This document shows, piece by piece, positions 31,612-40,906 of a stretch of DNA of 41,848 nucleotides; the first letter of the stretch is position 1; each line of letters begins with the position of its first letter. This stretch comes from Rhodoferax sp. GTDB taxonomy: Bacteria; Pseudomonadota; Gammaproteobacteria; Burkholderiales; Burkholderiaceae_C. Location: contig NZ_JAAFHA010000025.1 of assembly GCF_010365055.1 (NCBI RefSeq), positions 1 through 41,848 on the forward strand, in the 5' to 3' direction. Under the pieces are notes generated by a model. That model was not told the DNA's origin, did not search any database, and was given only the letters and a program-made list of their open reading frames with translations. The translations under genes and the position numbers were made by a program.

Positions 31612-34600
31612 TCATGCCAGGTGTTTGCCGACAATGCCGGCCAGCTCGAACATCGTCACCTGCGGCTTGCCGAACACGGCCAGCAATTTGGCGTCGGCAT
31701 TGATGTTGCGCTTGTTGACGGCATCCTGCAGGTTGTTGGCCTTGATGTAGTCCCACAGCTTCTTGATGACCTGCGGGCGCGCCACCGGTTCCGCGCCAAT
31801 CACGGCGGCCAGGGCAGCGCTGGGCTGCAGGCCGGCGGCTGGGCTGGCGACTTTCTTGACCGCTGCCTTGCGCGGCGTTTTGGCGTTGGCCTGGGCCGCG
31901 GCTTTGGGACTGGCGACTTTTTTAGCAGCTTTTTTGGCTGCAGCCCCCGTGCTTGCTGCGCGAGCAGCTCCTGTTTTAGAAGCTACCGCCGCTTTGGTCA
32001 AGGGCGTGGCGGCGGTCTTGCGTGGCGGGAATTTGCTCGGGGCAAACTCGAAATTCACCTTGCCGGCCTCGGCGTCCCAGGCCAGCATGGCTTTGAAGCC
32101 GCGCCGGGTGCGCATCGAGACAAACTTGTCAAGCAAATCGGTCTTGCCAGTGGCGAGCAGCTTGCGCATCTGCTCGCGCTCAATCGGCTGCTGCAGGATG
32201 ATCTGGCCGGTCTTGAAGTCGCAGCTGGGCGTGGCTTGGGCCATCGTGGGCACGGATTTCTCGCAGACGTAGTTCTTGCCGTTCTCAAACACTGCACCGG
32301 CGCACTTGGGACAGGCGCCCAGCGATTCCTGGCCGCTGAAATCGATCAGTTCACCGCTGTCCTCGCCTTTTTTATCGTCGCCAAAGTCGAATTCGAGCTT
32401 GTAGTTCTTGGTTTCTTCATCGAACTTGATCACCATCTCGGCCGTGAAGGGCCAGCCCGCCTTGGAGCGAAAACCGTCGAGCGGGCCGATCTTCTTGTCG
32501 TGCAGGAACCTCTCCACTTCGGCCACTTCAAAGGTGCGCCCGGCCGGGGTCTTGCCAAAGGAGAAACCGCAGCCTTCTTCCGTGCCGGTCTTGCCGGTGC
32601 AGGTGTAGCGGCGGTAGTTTTCCTTGATGATGCCGCCGCAGTTCGGGCAGGGAGCGCTCAAGGTGGCGTAGTCGCCGGGGACGGTGTCGCGGTCGTATTC
32701 CTTGGCTTTTTTCACCATGCGCGCGGTCATCGCGGCTATGTCGGCCATGAAGGAGTCGCGGCTGAGCTTGCCCTGCTCCATCTGGGTGAGCTTGTATTCC
32801 CATTCGCCGGTGAGCTCGGCCTTGGTCAGTTCTTCGACCTCCAAGCCACGCAACAGCGTCATCAGCTGGAACGCCTTGGCGGTGGGGATCAGCTCGCGAC
32901 CCTCGCGCAGCATGTATTTTTCGGCGATCAGCCCTTCAATGATGCTGGAACGGGTCGCGGGCGTGCCCAGGCCTTTTTCCTGCATCGCCTCGCGCAGCTC
33001 GTCGTCCTCGACGGTTTTGCCAGCGCCTTCCATGGCGCCCAGCAGCGTGGCTTCCGAGTAGCGCGCCGGTGGGCGGGTCTTCAGGGCCTTGGGGTCGACC
33101 GATTGGGCGTTGACGAGTTCGCCCGGCTTCACCGGCACCAGGTTACCGGCGCTCTTGTCGTCACCATCCTTGACCTCTTCGGCCGCTTCCTTGCCGTAAA
33201 TGGCCAGCCAGCCCGGCTTGACCAGCACCTTGCCCTCAGTCTTGAAGCTGTGGCTGACGCCTGCCGCAGCGCCAAGCGTGGGGGTCACAGTACTTATGCG
33301 TGTGGTGATCTGGTATTCAGCGCTCGGGAAGAACACCGCCATGAAGCGGCGCACCACCAGGTCGTAAATCTTCTGTTCCGTCTCGGACAGGCCGCTGGGC
33401 GCCTGCAGCGTCGGGATGATGGCAAAGTGATCGCTGACCTTGGCGTTGTCAAAAATGCGCTTGCTCGGGCGAATGTAGTTGCCGTTCAGGGCCGTGAGCG
33501 CGTGCGGCGCCAGGTGCTTCATGCCGCTGGTGGAGAGCATCTCGAAAGTCTGCTTGACCACCGGCACGTAATCCTCGGGCAGGGCGCGCGAGTCGGTCCG
33601 CGGGTAGGTCAGGGCCTTGTGGCGCTCGTACAGGGATTGCGCGATCGACAGCGTGGTCTTGGCGGAAAAGCCGAACTTGCCGTTGGCCTCGCGCTGCAAG
33701 CTGGTCAGGTCGAACAGCAGGGGCGAGGCTTGCGTGGTGGGCTTGCTTTCTTCGGTCACGCTCGCCTGCTGGCCGCGCACGGCATCGGCAATGGCCTGGG
33801 CTTCACGTGCGCTCCAGAGGCGGTCGGCCTTGAGCTCGGCATCCGGTTCTTCGTTGCCGGCCGCGGCGTTGGCGGCTGCTTTTTTCCATTTCGGGTCAAA
33901 CCATTTCGCGGGGTAGTCGCCAGCCTGCGCGGCAAAGGTGGCGTGCACCTCCCAGTAGTCGCGGCTGATGAATTTGCGGATTTTTTCCTCGCGCTCCACC
34001 ACCACGCTCAAAGTGGGCGTCTGCACCCGGCCCACCGTGGTCAGGAAGAAGCCGCCGTCGCGTGAATTGAACGCCGTCATGGCGCGCGTGCCATTGATGC
34101 CGACCAGCCAGTCGGCCTCGCTGCGGCAGCGCGCCGCGTCCGCCAGCGGCAGCATCTGTTCGTTCGAGCGCAGCGCGTTGAAACCATCGCGAATGGCTTG
34201 CGGCGTCATGGACTGCAGCCACAAACGGCGCACCGATTTACCCAGCGGCTTGGCGCCACCGGCATATTGCTCGATCAGCCGGAAGATCAGCTCGCCCTCG
34301 CGGCCCGCATCGCAGGCGTTGATAAGTTGGTCCACGTCCTTGCGCTTGGCCTGTTTGACGATGGCATTGAGCCGCGTCTTGGTCTTGTCCATCGGCTTCA
34401 GGTCGAAATACGGCGGAATCACCGGCAGGTGCGCAAAACTCCATTTGCCGCGTTTGACGTCAAATTCCTCAGGGGCCTGGATTTCGACCAGGTGACCGAC
34501 GGCACTGGTGACGACGTATTTTTCGCTCTCAAAATGCTCGTCGTGCTTGTCGAACTTGCCCGCCACCGGCGTGAGGGCCCGCACGATGTCTTGGGCGACT

Positions 34601-34632
34601 GACGGCTTTTCGGCAATGATCAATGTTTTCAT
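31612..34632 (-). CDS. topB: DNA topoisomerase III with C-terminal zinc ribbons and SWIB/MDM2 domain (1006 aa)
   Basis: This is a type IA topoisomerase. Toprim starts MKTLIIAEKPSVAQDI; CDAGREGELIFR holds the acidic Toprim motif; catalytic Tyr343 lies in LTYPRTDSRALP. After about residue 640 come two zinc-ribbon-like blocks (CPNCGG, CPKCAG), then a Lys/Ala-rich linker (about 870-935), then a SWIB/MDM2 domain (IKKLWDYIKANNLQD, NKRNINADAKL, FELAGIVGKHL). It relaxes and decatenates DNA through single-strand passage. The start at 34632 is chosen because the Toprim begins there; a longer frame reaches back through neighbouring genes. Part of the linker matches the dispersed repeat seen elsewhere in this window. 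Confidence 0.95.
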   Translation of the reverse strand: MKTLIIAEKPSVAQDIVRALTPVAGKFDKHDEHFESEKYVVTSAVGHLVEIQAPEEFDVKRGKWSFAHLPVIPPYFDLKPMDKTKTRLNAIVKQAKRKDVDQLINACDAGREGELIFRLIEQYAGGAKPLGKSVRRLWLQSMTPQAIRDGFNALRSNEQMLPLADAARCRSEADWLVGINGTRAMTAFNSRDGGFFLTTVGRVQTPTLSVVVEREEKIRKFISRDYWEVHATFAAQAGDYPAKWFDPKWKKAAANAAAGNEEPDAELKADRLWSAREAQAIADAVRGQQASVTEESKPTTQASPLLFDLTSLQREANGKFGFSAKTTLSIAQSLYERHKALTYPRTDSRALPEDYVPVVKQTFEMLSTSGMKHLAPHALTALNGNYIRPSKRIFDNAKVSDHFAIIPTLQAPSGLSETEQKIYDLVVRRFMAVFFPSAEYQITTRISTVTPTLGAAAGVSHSFKTEGKVLVKPGWLAIYGKEAAEEVKDGDDKSAGNLVPVKPGELVNAQSVDPKALKTRPPARYSEATLLGAMEGAGKTVEDDELREAMQEKGLGTPATRSSIIEGLIAEKYMLREGRELIPTAKAFQLMTLLRGLEVEELTKAELTGEWEYKLTQMEQGKLSRDSFMADIAAMTARMVKKAKEYDRDTVPGDYATLSAPCPNCGGIIKENYRRYTCTGKTGTEEGCGFSFGKTPAGRTFEVAEVERFLHDKKIGPLDGFRSKAGWPFTAEMVIKFDEETKNYKLEFDFGDDKKGEDSGELIDFSGQESLGACPKCAGAVFENGKNYVCEKSVPTMAQATPSCDFKTGQIILQQPIEREQMRKLLATGKTDLLDKFVSMRTRRGFKAMLAWDAEAGKVNFEFAPSKFPPRKTAATPLTKAAVASKTGAARAASTGAAAKKAAKKVASPKAAAQANAKTPRKAAVKKVASPAAGLQPSAALAAVIGAEPVARPQVIKKLWDYIKANNLQDAVNKRNINADAKLLAVFGKPQVTMFELAGIVGKHLA
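31926..31986 (-). repeat. Dispersed repeat, copy 4, exapted as topoisomerase linker
   Basis: The minus strand reads AAAACAGGAGCTGCTCGCGC, then AGCAAGCACGGGGGCTGCAGCC and AAAAAAGCTGCT. The order AGCTGCTC-GC-CACGGGGGCT-GCC-AAAA is that of copies 1-3. In frame it codes for SKTGAARAASTGAAAKKAA, indistinguishable in composition from the rest of the Lys/Ala linker. Confidence 0.6.
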
Positions 34633-34743
34633 CTGACTACAATCCAGTTTCTCGCGGGCGCCCAGGCGCTCGCACATGCACGTGGGCACGCACACACGCG
34701 CCCATACGAGTTCACGATACCAAATTTTTGGACCCACCCTCAA

Positions 34744-35223
34744 GTGAGCAAAAAAACCACCCCTGCAGGCTCGCGCCGCATCCAGACCCATAGCTCCGCA
34801 ATCCACGGCAAAGGGGTGTTTGCCGTGCAGGACATTGCCGAGGGCGAAACCTTGATCGAGTACATCGGCGAAATCATCAGCTGGCCCGAGGCGCAGGCGC
34901 GCCATCCCCATGACCCGAGCAACCCCAACCACACGTTTTATTTTCATGTCGATGAAGACCATGTGATTGACGCGCTGTACGGTGGCAACTCGTCGCGCTG
35001 GATCAACCATGCGTGCGACCCGAACTGCGAGGCTGAGGAGCAAAACGGCCGCATCTTCATCAAGGCGCTGCGCAATATCGCGGCCGGTGAAGAACTCAAC
35101 TACGACTACGGCCTGATCATCGACGAGCGTTACACGCCCAAGCTCAAGGCCCAATACCCGTGCTGGTGCGGCTCGGCCAAATGCCGCGGCACGCTGCTGG
35201 CACCCAAGCGCGGTCGCCGCTGA
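34744..35223 (+). CDS. SET-domain protein (lysine methyltransferase-like, 159 aa)
   Basis: This is a compact SET domain: SSAIHGKGVFAVQDIAEGE, YIGEIISW, then the cofactor-binding RWINHACDPNCEAEE (the NHxCxPN motif) and GEELNYDYG with the catalytic tyrosine region. It ends with a post-SET cysteine cluster CWCGSAKCRG that should bind zinc with the cysteine of DPNC. SET enzymes methylate lysine side chains; bacterial targets are mostly unknown. Start GTG 34744. It is divergent from topoisomerase III-SWIB across 111 bases and is followed after 7 bases by the biotin ligase gene. Confidence 0.9.
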   Translation: MSKKTTPAGSRRIQTHSSAIHGKGVFAVQDIAEGETLIEYIGEIISWPEAQARHPHDPSNPNHTFYFHVDEDHVIDALYGGNSSRWINHACDPNCEAEEQNGRIFIKALRNIAAGEELNYDYGLIIDERYTPKLKAQYPCWCGSAKCRGTLLAPKRGRR

Positions 35224-35230
35224 CCCCGCC

Positions 35231-36037
35231 ATGGTCGCCTCTGTCATGGAGCTGATCCGGCAGGCGGTGCTGCCGGACTTGCCAGGCTTTCGCGTCGAAT
35301 GGTTGGCGCAGATTGATTCCACCAACAGCGAGTTGATGCGCCGCGCCCGCGCCGGACGGCTGGAGCCGGTGCTGCTGGTGGCCGGGCAGCAAACCGCCGG
35401 GCGCGGTCGCCTGGGGCGGCAGTGGTTCAGTGACGCAGGCGCGGACACCAACCAGGCCAGTGACGGCTCCCTGACTTTTTCGCTTGGCCTGCCATTGGCG
35501 CCGCTGGATTGGTCTGGCCTGTCCCTGGCCGTGGGCGTCAGCGTGGTGCAGAACCTGCATCCCGATCTGCGCCTGAAATGGCCGAATGACGTGTGGCTGC
35601 GGGACCGCAAGCTGGCGGGCATTCTGATTGAAACCGCCAATCTGACTGACACCCCTGAGGCTCGCTATGCCGTGGTGGGCATCGGCATCAATATGAAACC
35701 GCGCGCTGCCACTGGCTTGAGCACACCGCCGGCGTGGCTGGGCGAGGTGTTGCCCGGCGTCAAAGCGCCCGAGGCCTTGCTGCGCATTGCCGCGCCCTTG
35801 GTGCGCGCGCTCAAGGTGTTCGAGGCCAACGGATTTTCAACTTTCCAGGCCGGATTCAATGACCGCGACGCGTTGGGTGGCCTGGCCGTGACCCTCAGCG
35901 ACGGCACGACGGGTGTCGCGCAAGGTGTCGATCGCATGGGTGCTCTGCTGGTGCAAACTGTGCAGGGCCTGAAAAAAATCACCAGTTCCGAAGTGAGTCT
36001 GCGGCCCCTGAACCCGCCGCCTTACGAAAACCTCTAG
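35231..36037 (+). CDS. birA: Biotin-[acetyl-CoA-carboxylase] ligase (268 aa)
   Basis: The catalytic domain contains IDSTNSELMRRA, the biotinyl-AMP loop AGRGRLGRQWFS, LRLKWPNDVWL and KLAGILIE, and a C-terminal SH3-like domain follows (about residues 215-262). There is no N-terminal helix-turn-helix, so this is a class I enzyme that biotinylates carrier proteins but should not act as the biotin operon repressor. ATG 35231 begins 7 bases after the SET gene; a second in-frame ATG at 35246 is possible. It is followed by the SPOR-like protein. Confidence 0.93.
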   Translation: MVASVMELIRQAVLPDLPGFRVEWLAQIDSTNSELMRRARAGRLEPVLLVAGQQTAGRGRLGRQWFSDAGADTNQASDGSLTFSLGLPLAPLDWSGLSLAVGVSVVQNLHPDLRLKWPNDVWLRDRKLAGILIETANLTDTPEARYAVVGIGINMKPRAATGLSTPPAWLGEVLPGVKAPEALLRIAAPLVRALKVFEANGFSTFQAGFNDRDALGGLAVTLSDGTTGVAQGVDRMGALLVQTVQGLKKITSSEVSLRPLNPPPYENL

Positions 36038-36077
36038 CCCTCCCCAGCGAAGACCGCTTACCGGCACTCTACCGACC

Positions 36078-36737
36078 ATGTTGCGTTTTTTTGTTTTGGC
36101 CCTGCTCTTGCTCAATGGCGTTTACTTCGCCTGGTCACAAGGCTTTTTGCGGTCTTATGGGTTGGCGCCCGCTCAGCAGTCTGAACCGCAGCGCCTGGCC
36201 CAGCAGATCAAACCCGAGGCACTGCAAGTGCTCACGTTGCAGGAGCTGAACGTGAAGGAGGCGCCGCCCGCACCACCCAAGCCAACGACCTGTTGGCAGG
36301 CGGGCGTGTTTGATGAGGCGCAAGGTAGGTTGCTGCGCGAGGCACTGGTGGCGGCAGACTTGCCCGCAGGGGCCTGGTCGCTGGACCCGGTGGTGGCGCC
36401 GGGGCGCTGGATCGTCTACATGGGCAAGTTCGCCAATGCACAGGCACTGGCCAAGAAAAGTGCCGAACTGGCCGCGTTACAGCTGAAAATTGAGCCCCCG
36501 AAAGATCCGGCGCTGCGCCCGGGTCTGTCACTGGGCGGGTTCGAGACCGAGGCGGCCGCTAATGCCGCACTGGCTACCCTGGTCGAGCGCGGGGTGCGCA
36601 CGGCGCGGGTGCTGCCAGAGCGCGCCGAGGTGCGCGGCGTGCTGCTGCGGCTGCCGGCGGCGGATGATGCGCTGCGCGGCAAGATGGAGGACTTGAAGCC
36701 GGTGTTGGCGGACAAGGCCCTGATTCCGTGCCCCTGA
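36078..36737 (+). CDS. SPOR-like domain membrane protein (219 aa)
   Basis: One N-terminal transmembrane segment (residues about 3-20, FFVLALLLLNGVYFAW) is followed by a proline-rich spacer (PPAPPKPT near 70-76) and two SPOR-like repeats: WQAGVFDEAQGRLLREAL with WIVYMGKFANAQALAKKSAEL, and LSLGGFETEAAANAALATL. SPOR domains bind denuded peptidoglycan glycan strands at division sites. It lies 40 bases after the biotin ligase gene, an arrangement I believe is common in Burkholderiales, and converges with the histidine kinase gene. Confidence 0.75.
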   Translation: MLRFFVLALLLLNGVYFAWSQGFLRSYGLAPAQQSEPQRLAQQIKPEALQVLTLQELNVKEAPPAPPKPTTCWQAGVFDEAQGRLLREALVAADLPAGAWSLDPVVAPGRWIVYMGKFANAQALAKKSAELAALQLKIEPPKDPALRPGLSLGGFETEAAANAALATLVERGVRTARVLPERAEVRGVLLRLPAADDALRGKMEDLKPVLADKALIPCP

Positions 36738-36752
36738 ACCTGAGCTTGAACG

Positions 36753-38207
36753 TCAGGCCGACGTCGCCTCCGAGCGGCTGACCCAAAAGCGCACGCTGAA
36801 ACGGGCGCCGGGGCGCGCCTGCCCGGGGTGGGTGTCTTCCAGGCTGACAGTGGCGTTGTGTTGGTTGGCGATTTCCATCACGATGGGCAGGCCCAAGCCG
36901 GTGCCGTCGGCCTCGGTCCCCAGGGCGCGGTAAAAGGGCTGAAAGATCAGCTCGCGCTCGGCCTGCGGCACACCGGGCCCGGAGTCCTCCACCTGCAACA
37001 TCAGCGTCTTGCCGAACGGGTCGGTCAGCACGCGCGCCGTGATGACGCCCGGGTGGCTAGGGCTGGACGGCGTGTAATTGAGGGCGTTGTCCACCAGGTT
37101 GCGAATGAGCTCCTTGATCAGCGTCGGGTTGGCCGCCAACTGGCCCGCTGGTGCACCCGGTTGCGTGCCTTCATAGCCCAGATCAATCTGCTTTTCAATG
37201 GCCCGCGGCACGCAGTCGCGCACCACCGCCATGGTCAGCTCGGCCAGATCGCAGACCTGGCGCGGCATCGCCTGGCCGCTGCTCTCAGCCCGTGCCAGCG
37301 CCAGCAGCTGGTTGACGCTGTGGGTCGCCCGGATGCTGGCGCGGCCGATCTGGCGCAGCGACTGCTTCAATTCCTGGGCGCTGGCCCCCTCGCGCTGTGC
37401 CAGCTCTGCCTGCATGCGCAGCCCCGCCAGCGGTGTCTTGAGTTGATGGGCCGCATCAGCCAGAAAACGCTTTTGCGTCGCAATCGAATCCTTCAGGCGT
37501 AAGAGCAGGTCGTTGACCGAATGCACCAGCGGTGCCACCTCCAGCGGCACGGCCTGCGCCTCAATCGGGCTCAAGTCATCGGGTTTGCGCGCCCGAATGC
37601 GCTCCTCCAACTGATGCAGCGGCTTGATGGCCTGTACCAGCGCCAGCCACACCAGCAGCACCGCCATCGGCAGGATGGCGAACTGCGGCAGCATCACGCC
37701 CTTGACAATTTCGGTCGCCAGCAAGGATCGCTTTTCCAGGGTTTCAGCCACCTGCACCAGCGCCGGTTTGGCGCCGGCCAGCGGCAACTTGACCCAGGTG
37801 TAGGCGACCTTGACTTCATCGCCACGCACCACATCGCTGCGAATGAGAACCTCACCCGGCTCAATGACCTCGTCTTTGGGCGGCAGCGGCATCTCACGCT
37901 CGCCGCTCAGGTACTCGCTGCGCGTGCCCAGCACCTGGTAGTAAACCGTGTCAGAGTCATCGGCACGCAGCAGTTCGCGCGCTGGCAGTGGCAGGTTAAA
38001 TTGCGCCCGCGTGTCGCTGACGGTGATCAGCTGCGCCAGCGCGCGCACGTTGTACTCCAGTGCCCGGTCAAACGGCTTGTCCGCGATGTTTTGAGCGACC
38101 AGCCAGGTCAACACCAGACTGACTGGCCACAGCAACAGCAGGGGCGTGAGCATCCAGTCCAGGATTTCACCGAACAGGGAGCGCTGTTCGCGCTGGGACG
38201 TCGTCAT
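36753..38207 (-). CDS. Sensor histidine kinase, TctE/QseC type (484 aa)
   Basis: This is an inner-membrane kinase with two transmembrane segments (about residues 19-39 and 172-192) around a short periplasmic sensor domain. A HAMP-like linker follows, then the phosphoacceptor H-box FLADAAHQLKTPLAGLRMQ (about 252-270), N-box LIRNLVDNALNYTP, G1 VEDSGPGVP and G2 GTEADGTGLGLPIV. It phosphorylates the response regulator encoded 30 bases upstream on the same strand. The TctE-like sensor suggests tricarboxylate sensing, but no tct transporter genes are adjacent, so the signal is open. Confidence 0.9.
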   Translation of the reverse strand: MTTSQREQRSLFGEILDWMLTPLLLLWPVSLVLTWLVAQNIADKPFDRALEYNVRALAQLITVSDTRAQFNLPLPARELLRADDSDTVYYQVLGTRSEYLSGEREMPLPPKDEVIEPGEVLIRSDVVRGDEVKVAYTWVKLPLAGAKPALVQVAETLEKRSLLATEIVKGVMLPQFAILPMAVLLVWLALVQAIKPLHQLEERIRARKPDDLSPIEAQAVPLEVAPLVHSVNDLLLRLKDSIATQKRFLADAAHQLKTPLAGLRMQAELAQREGASAQELKQSLRQIGRASIRATHSVNQLLALARAESSGQAMPRQVCDLAELTMAVVRDCVPRAIEKQIDLGYEGTQPGAPAGQLAANPTLIKELIRNLVDNALNYTPSSPSHPGVITARVLTDPFGKTLMLQVEDSGPGVPQAERELIFQPFYRALGTEADGTGLGLPIVMEIANQHNATVSLEDTHPGQARPGARFSVRFWVSRSEATSA

Positions 38208-38237
38208 GGTGCTGCGCGCCGGGGCGACCTCATGGGA

Positions 38238-38912
38238 TCACTTGGGAATTTTTTCCAGGCAGTAGCCCAGGCCACGTACCGTGGCAATGCGGATCGGCCC
38301 TTTTTCAATTTTTTTGCGCAGACGATGGATGTAGACCTCGATGGCGTTGTTGCTCACCTCTTCACCCCATTCACAGAGCCTCTCCACCAGCTGGTCTTTG
38401 CTCACCAGGCGGCCCACGCGCAGCAGCATCACTTCAAGCAGCCCAAGCTCGCGCGCCGACAGCTCCACCATGACGCCGTCGATGGTGGCGACCCGGCCCG
38501 ACTGGTCGTATACCAAGGGGCCGTGCTTGATGGTGCTGCTGGCCGAGCCCATGCCGCGGCGGCTGAGCGCGCGCACCCGGGCTTCCAGTTCATGCAGGCT
38601 AAAGGGTTTGGCCATGTAATCATCGGCCCCCAGGTCCAGCCCTTTGACGCGCTCTTCCACGCCGTCGGCGGCGGTCAGGATCAGCACCGGCAGCGCGGAG
38701 CCGCGGGCGCGGAGTTTCTTCAGGACTTCGAGCCCGTGCAATTTGGGCAGGCCCAGGTCCAGAATCAACAAATCGAATTCAGTGTTGGTCATCAGCGCGG
38801 CGTCGGCTTCCGTTCCGCTGGCGACGTGGTCGACGGCGGCGCCCGAACTGCGCAGCGTGCGCAGCAGGCCGTCAGCCAGTACCTGGTCATCTTCGGCAAT
38901 CAGAATTCGCAT
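38238..38912 (-). CDS. OmpR/PhoB-family response regulator, TctD/QseB type (224 aa)
   Basis: The receiver domain has the acidic pair EDD near residue 7, phosphoacceptor Asp in LLILDLGLP (about 51), Thr/Ala in ILTAADG and Lys in YMAKPF. A C-terminal winged helix follows, with LSARELGLLEVMLLRVGRLVSKDQL and NAIEVYIHRLRKKI. The start is one of two tandem ATGs (38915 or 38912); GAGGAG is 3 and 6 bases away, so 38912 has the better spacing. It is the first gene of a two-gene unit with the kinase. A direct repeat upstream may be its own binding site. Confidence 0.92.
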   Translation of the reverse strand: MRILIAEDDQVLADGLLRTLRSSGAAVDHVASGTEADAALMTNTEFDLLILDLGLPKLHGLEVLKKLRARGSALPVLILTAADGVEERVKGLDLGADDYMAKPFSLHELEARVRALSRRGMGSASSTIKHGPLVYDQSGRVATIDGVMVELSARELGLLEVMLLRVGRLVSKDQLVERLCEWGEEVSNNAIEVYIHRLRKKIEKGPIRIATVRGLGYCLEKIPK

Positions 38913-38944
38913 CATTGACTCCTCGTTGGGGTGGTGCCTGAGAC

Positions 38945-38963
38945 CTTGTCAGGCGCTTGTCAG
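38945..38963 (-). promoter_or_regulatory. 11-bp-spaced direct repeat upstream of the response regulator
   Basis: On the minus strand CTGACAAG occurs twice (CTGACAAG-CGC-CTGACAAG), with an 11-base period, starting about 30 bases upstream of the response regulator gene. OmpR-family regulators usually bind tandem direct repeats with 10-11 base spacing, so this is a candidate autoregulatory site. Confidence 0.45.
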
Positions 38964-39017
38964 CTGATTCTAGGCGTCCCTGCCGGGGCACGGTTGCTCA
39001 TCCAACGAGGCTGTCAT

Positions 39018-39557
39018 TCACGCGGCATATGCCTCCAGGCCAAGCGCCATCACAGTGGCCACTTCCGCGCCGACCGCCGTGCGCAACTCGGCCTGCGCCT
39101 GCACGATGGCTTGGCGGTACGCCTGCAGCCAGTTCAAGCCCACGGGCGTAAACACAATGCGCCGCGCCCGGGCATCGTGTGCGTCCGGCTCGCGCAAGAC
39201 CAGACCCCAGGCTTCGCATTGGTCCACCAGCTTGCCCATCGCCTGCTTCGTCATGCCCGCGCGCTGTGCCAGCTCGGTCAGGCGGGCGCCGCCCTGCGCC
39301 AGGTGCCGCGTAATGTGGATGTGGGAGGCACTCAAACGACCGCGCGCCGCCAGGTTCGACAGTGCCAGCGGCACGTCGTCATTGCGCGCCATCAGCGCCA
39401 GCACGCGGGCATCAAATTTTTGCAACGCCTGGCTCAGCCAGTGGCCCACGTGCGCCTCGTGCCAGCCGTCCAGCAGGACCGCTTGCGCTGCGGGCGTCGT
39501 CTCCTGCGGCTGTGGGGCGAGGGCGCCAGGCCGGGCCAAGTCGGGTCGTTCAAACAT
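39018..39557 (-). CDS. MarR-family transcriptional regulator (179 aa)
   Basis: This is a winged-helix regulator of the MarR type with an extended N terminus (about 30 residues, Pro/Ala-rich). The DNA-binding region reads SASHIHITRHLAQGGARLTELAQRAGMTKQAMGKLVDQCEAWGLV, with the wing EPDAHDARARRIVFTPVG, and the protein ends in a dimerisation helix. It is divergent from recA across 155 bases. No adjacent transporter or enzyme gene indicates a ligand. Start ATG 39557. Confidence 0.88.
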   Translation of the reverse strand: MFERPDLARPGALAPQPQETTPAAQAVLLDGWHEAHVGHWLSQALQKFDARVLALMARNDDVPLALSNLAARGRLSASHIHITRHLAQGGARLTELAQRAGMTKQAMGKLVDQCEAWGLVLREPDAHDARARRIVFTPVGLNWLQAYRQAIVQAQAELRTAVGAEVATVMALGLEAYAA

Positions 39558-39593
39558 GGCTTTAATAGTAAGCCAAATTGACTAAAAAATGTG

Positions 39594-39623
39594 TTTACAG
39601 ATTCGAACAACACCAGATAAACT
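39594..39623 (+). promoter_or_regulatory. Likely recA promoter
   Basis: TTTACA (39594-39599, five of six matches to the -35 consensus), an 18-base spacer, then TAAACT (39618-39623, four of six matches to the -10 consensus). It directly abuts the LexA-like box and lies about 90 bases upstream of the recA start. Confidence 0.5.
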
Positions 39624-39642
39624 ACTGTTCAAGCATCCAGCC
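39623..39642 (+). promoter_or_regulatory. LexA (SOS) box upstream of recA
   Basis: TACTGT-TCAAGCAT-CCAG is a CTGT-N8-ACAG type site with one mismatch in the second half. It matches 14 of 20 positions of the E. coli recA operator, including the central AGCAT. It overlaps the end of the proposed -10 element, so LexA binding would block initiation. Confidence 0.7.
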
Positions 39643-39712
39643 TGTCATTAAAGCCAGAGGATGCGGCAGATTTGCCCAGATTCAACCGGTTCCTATTTTC
39701 AAGGAGATTTTC

Positions 39713-40811
<1,099 letters not shown>

Positions 40812-40816
<5 letters not shown>

Positions 40817-40857
40817 CCAACGTGGGCTATGCGCAGACAGCTATCTTAAACATAGTC
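40812..40857 (-). repeat. Dispersed repeat, copy 5, overlapping the recA stop codon
   Basis: The plus strand reads CTAGCCAACGTGGGCTATGC and then AGACAGCTATCTTAAACATAG. This is the complement of the repeat core (GGCTA...CACG...GCATA...AGCTAT). The TAG stop of recA is the TAG of the repeat's CTAGCC. It fills most of the 90-base recA-recX spacer. Confidence 0.6.
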
Positions 40858-40906
40858 AATGCGCCTGGCCCGCTGCGCGCGCCAGCGTCGCCGACCCGAG
40901 CCCGTC

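Noticed and set aside
31573-34065. 830-codon open frame on the plus strand opposite topoisomerase III
   Set aside because: It is the antisense shadow of a well-supported gene in GC-rich DNA; it has no recognisable domain and His/Gly/Leu-rich composition.
37521-38918. 465-codon open frame on the plus strand opposite the two-component genes
   Set aside because: It is antisense to a kinase and a regulator with all motifs intact; its Gln/His-rich product looks spurious.
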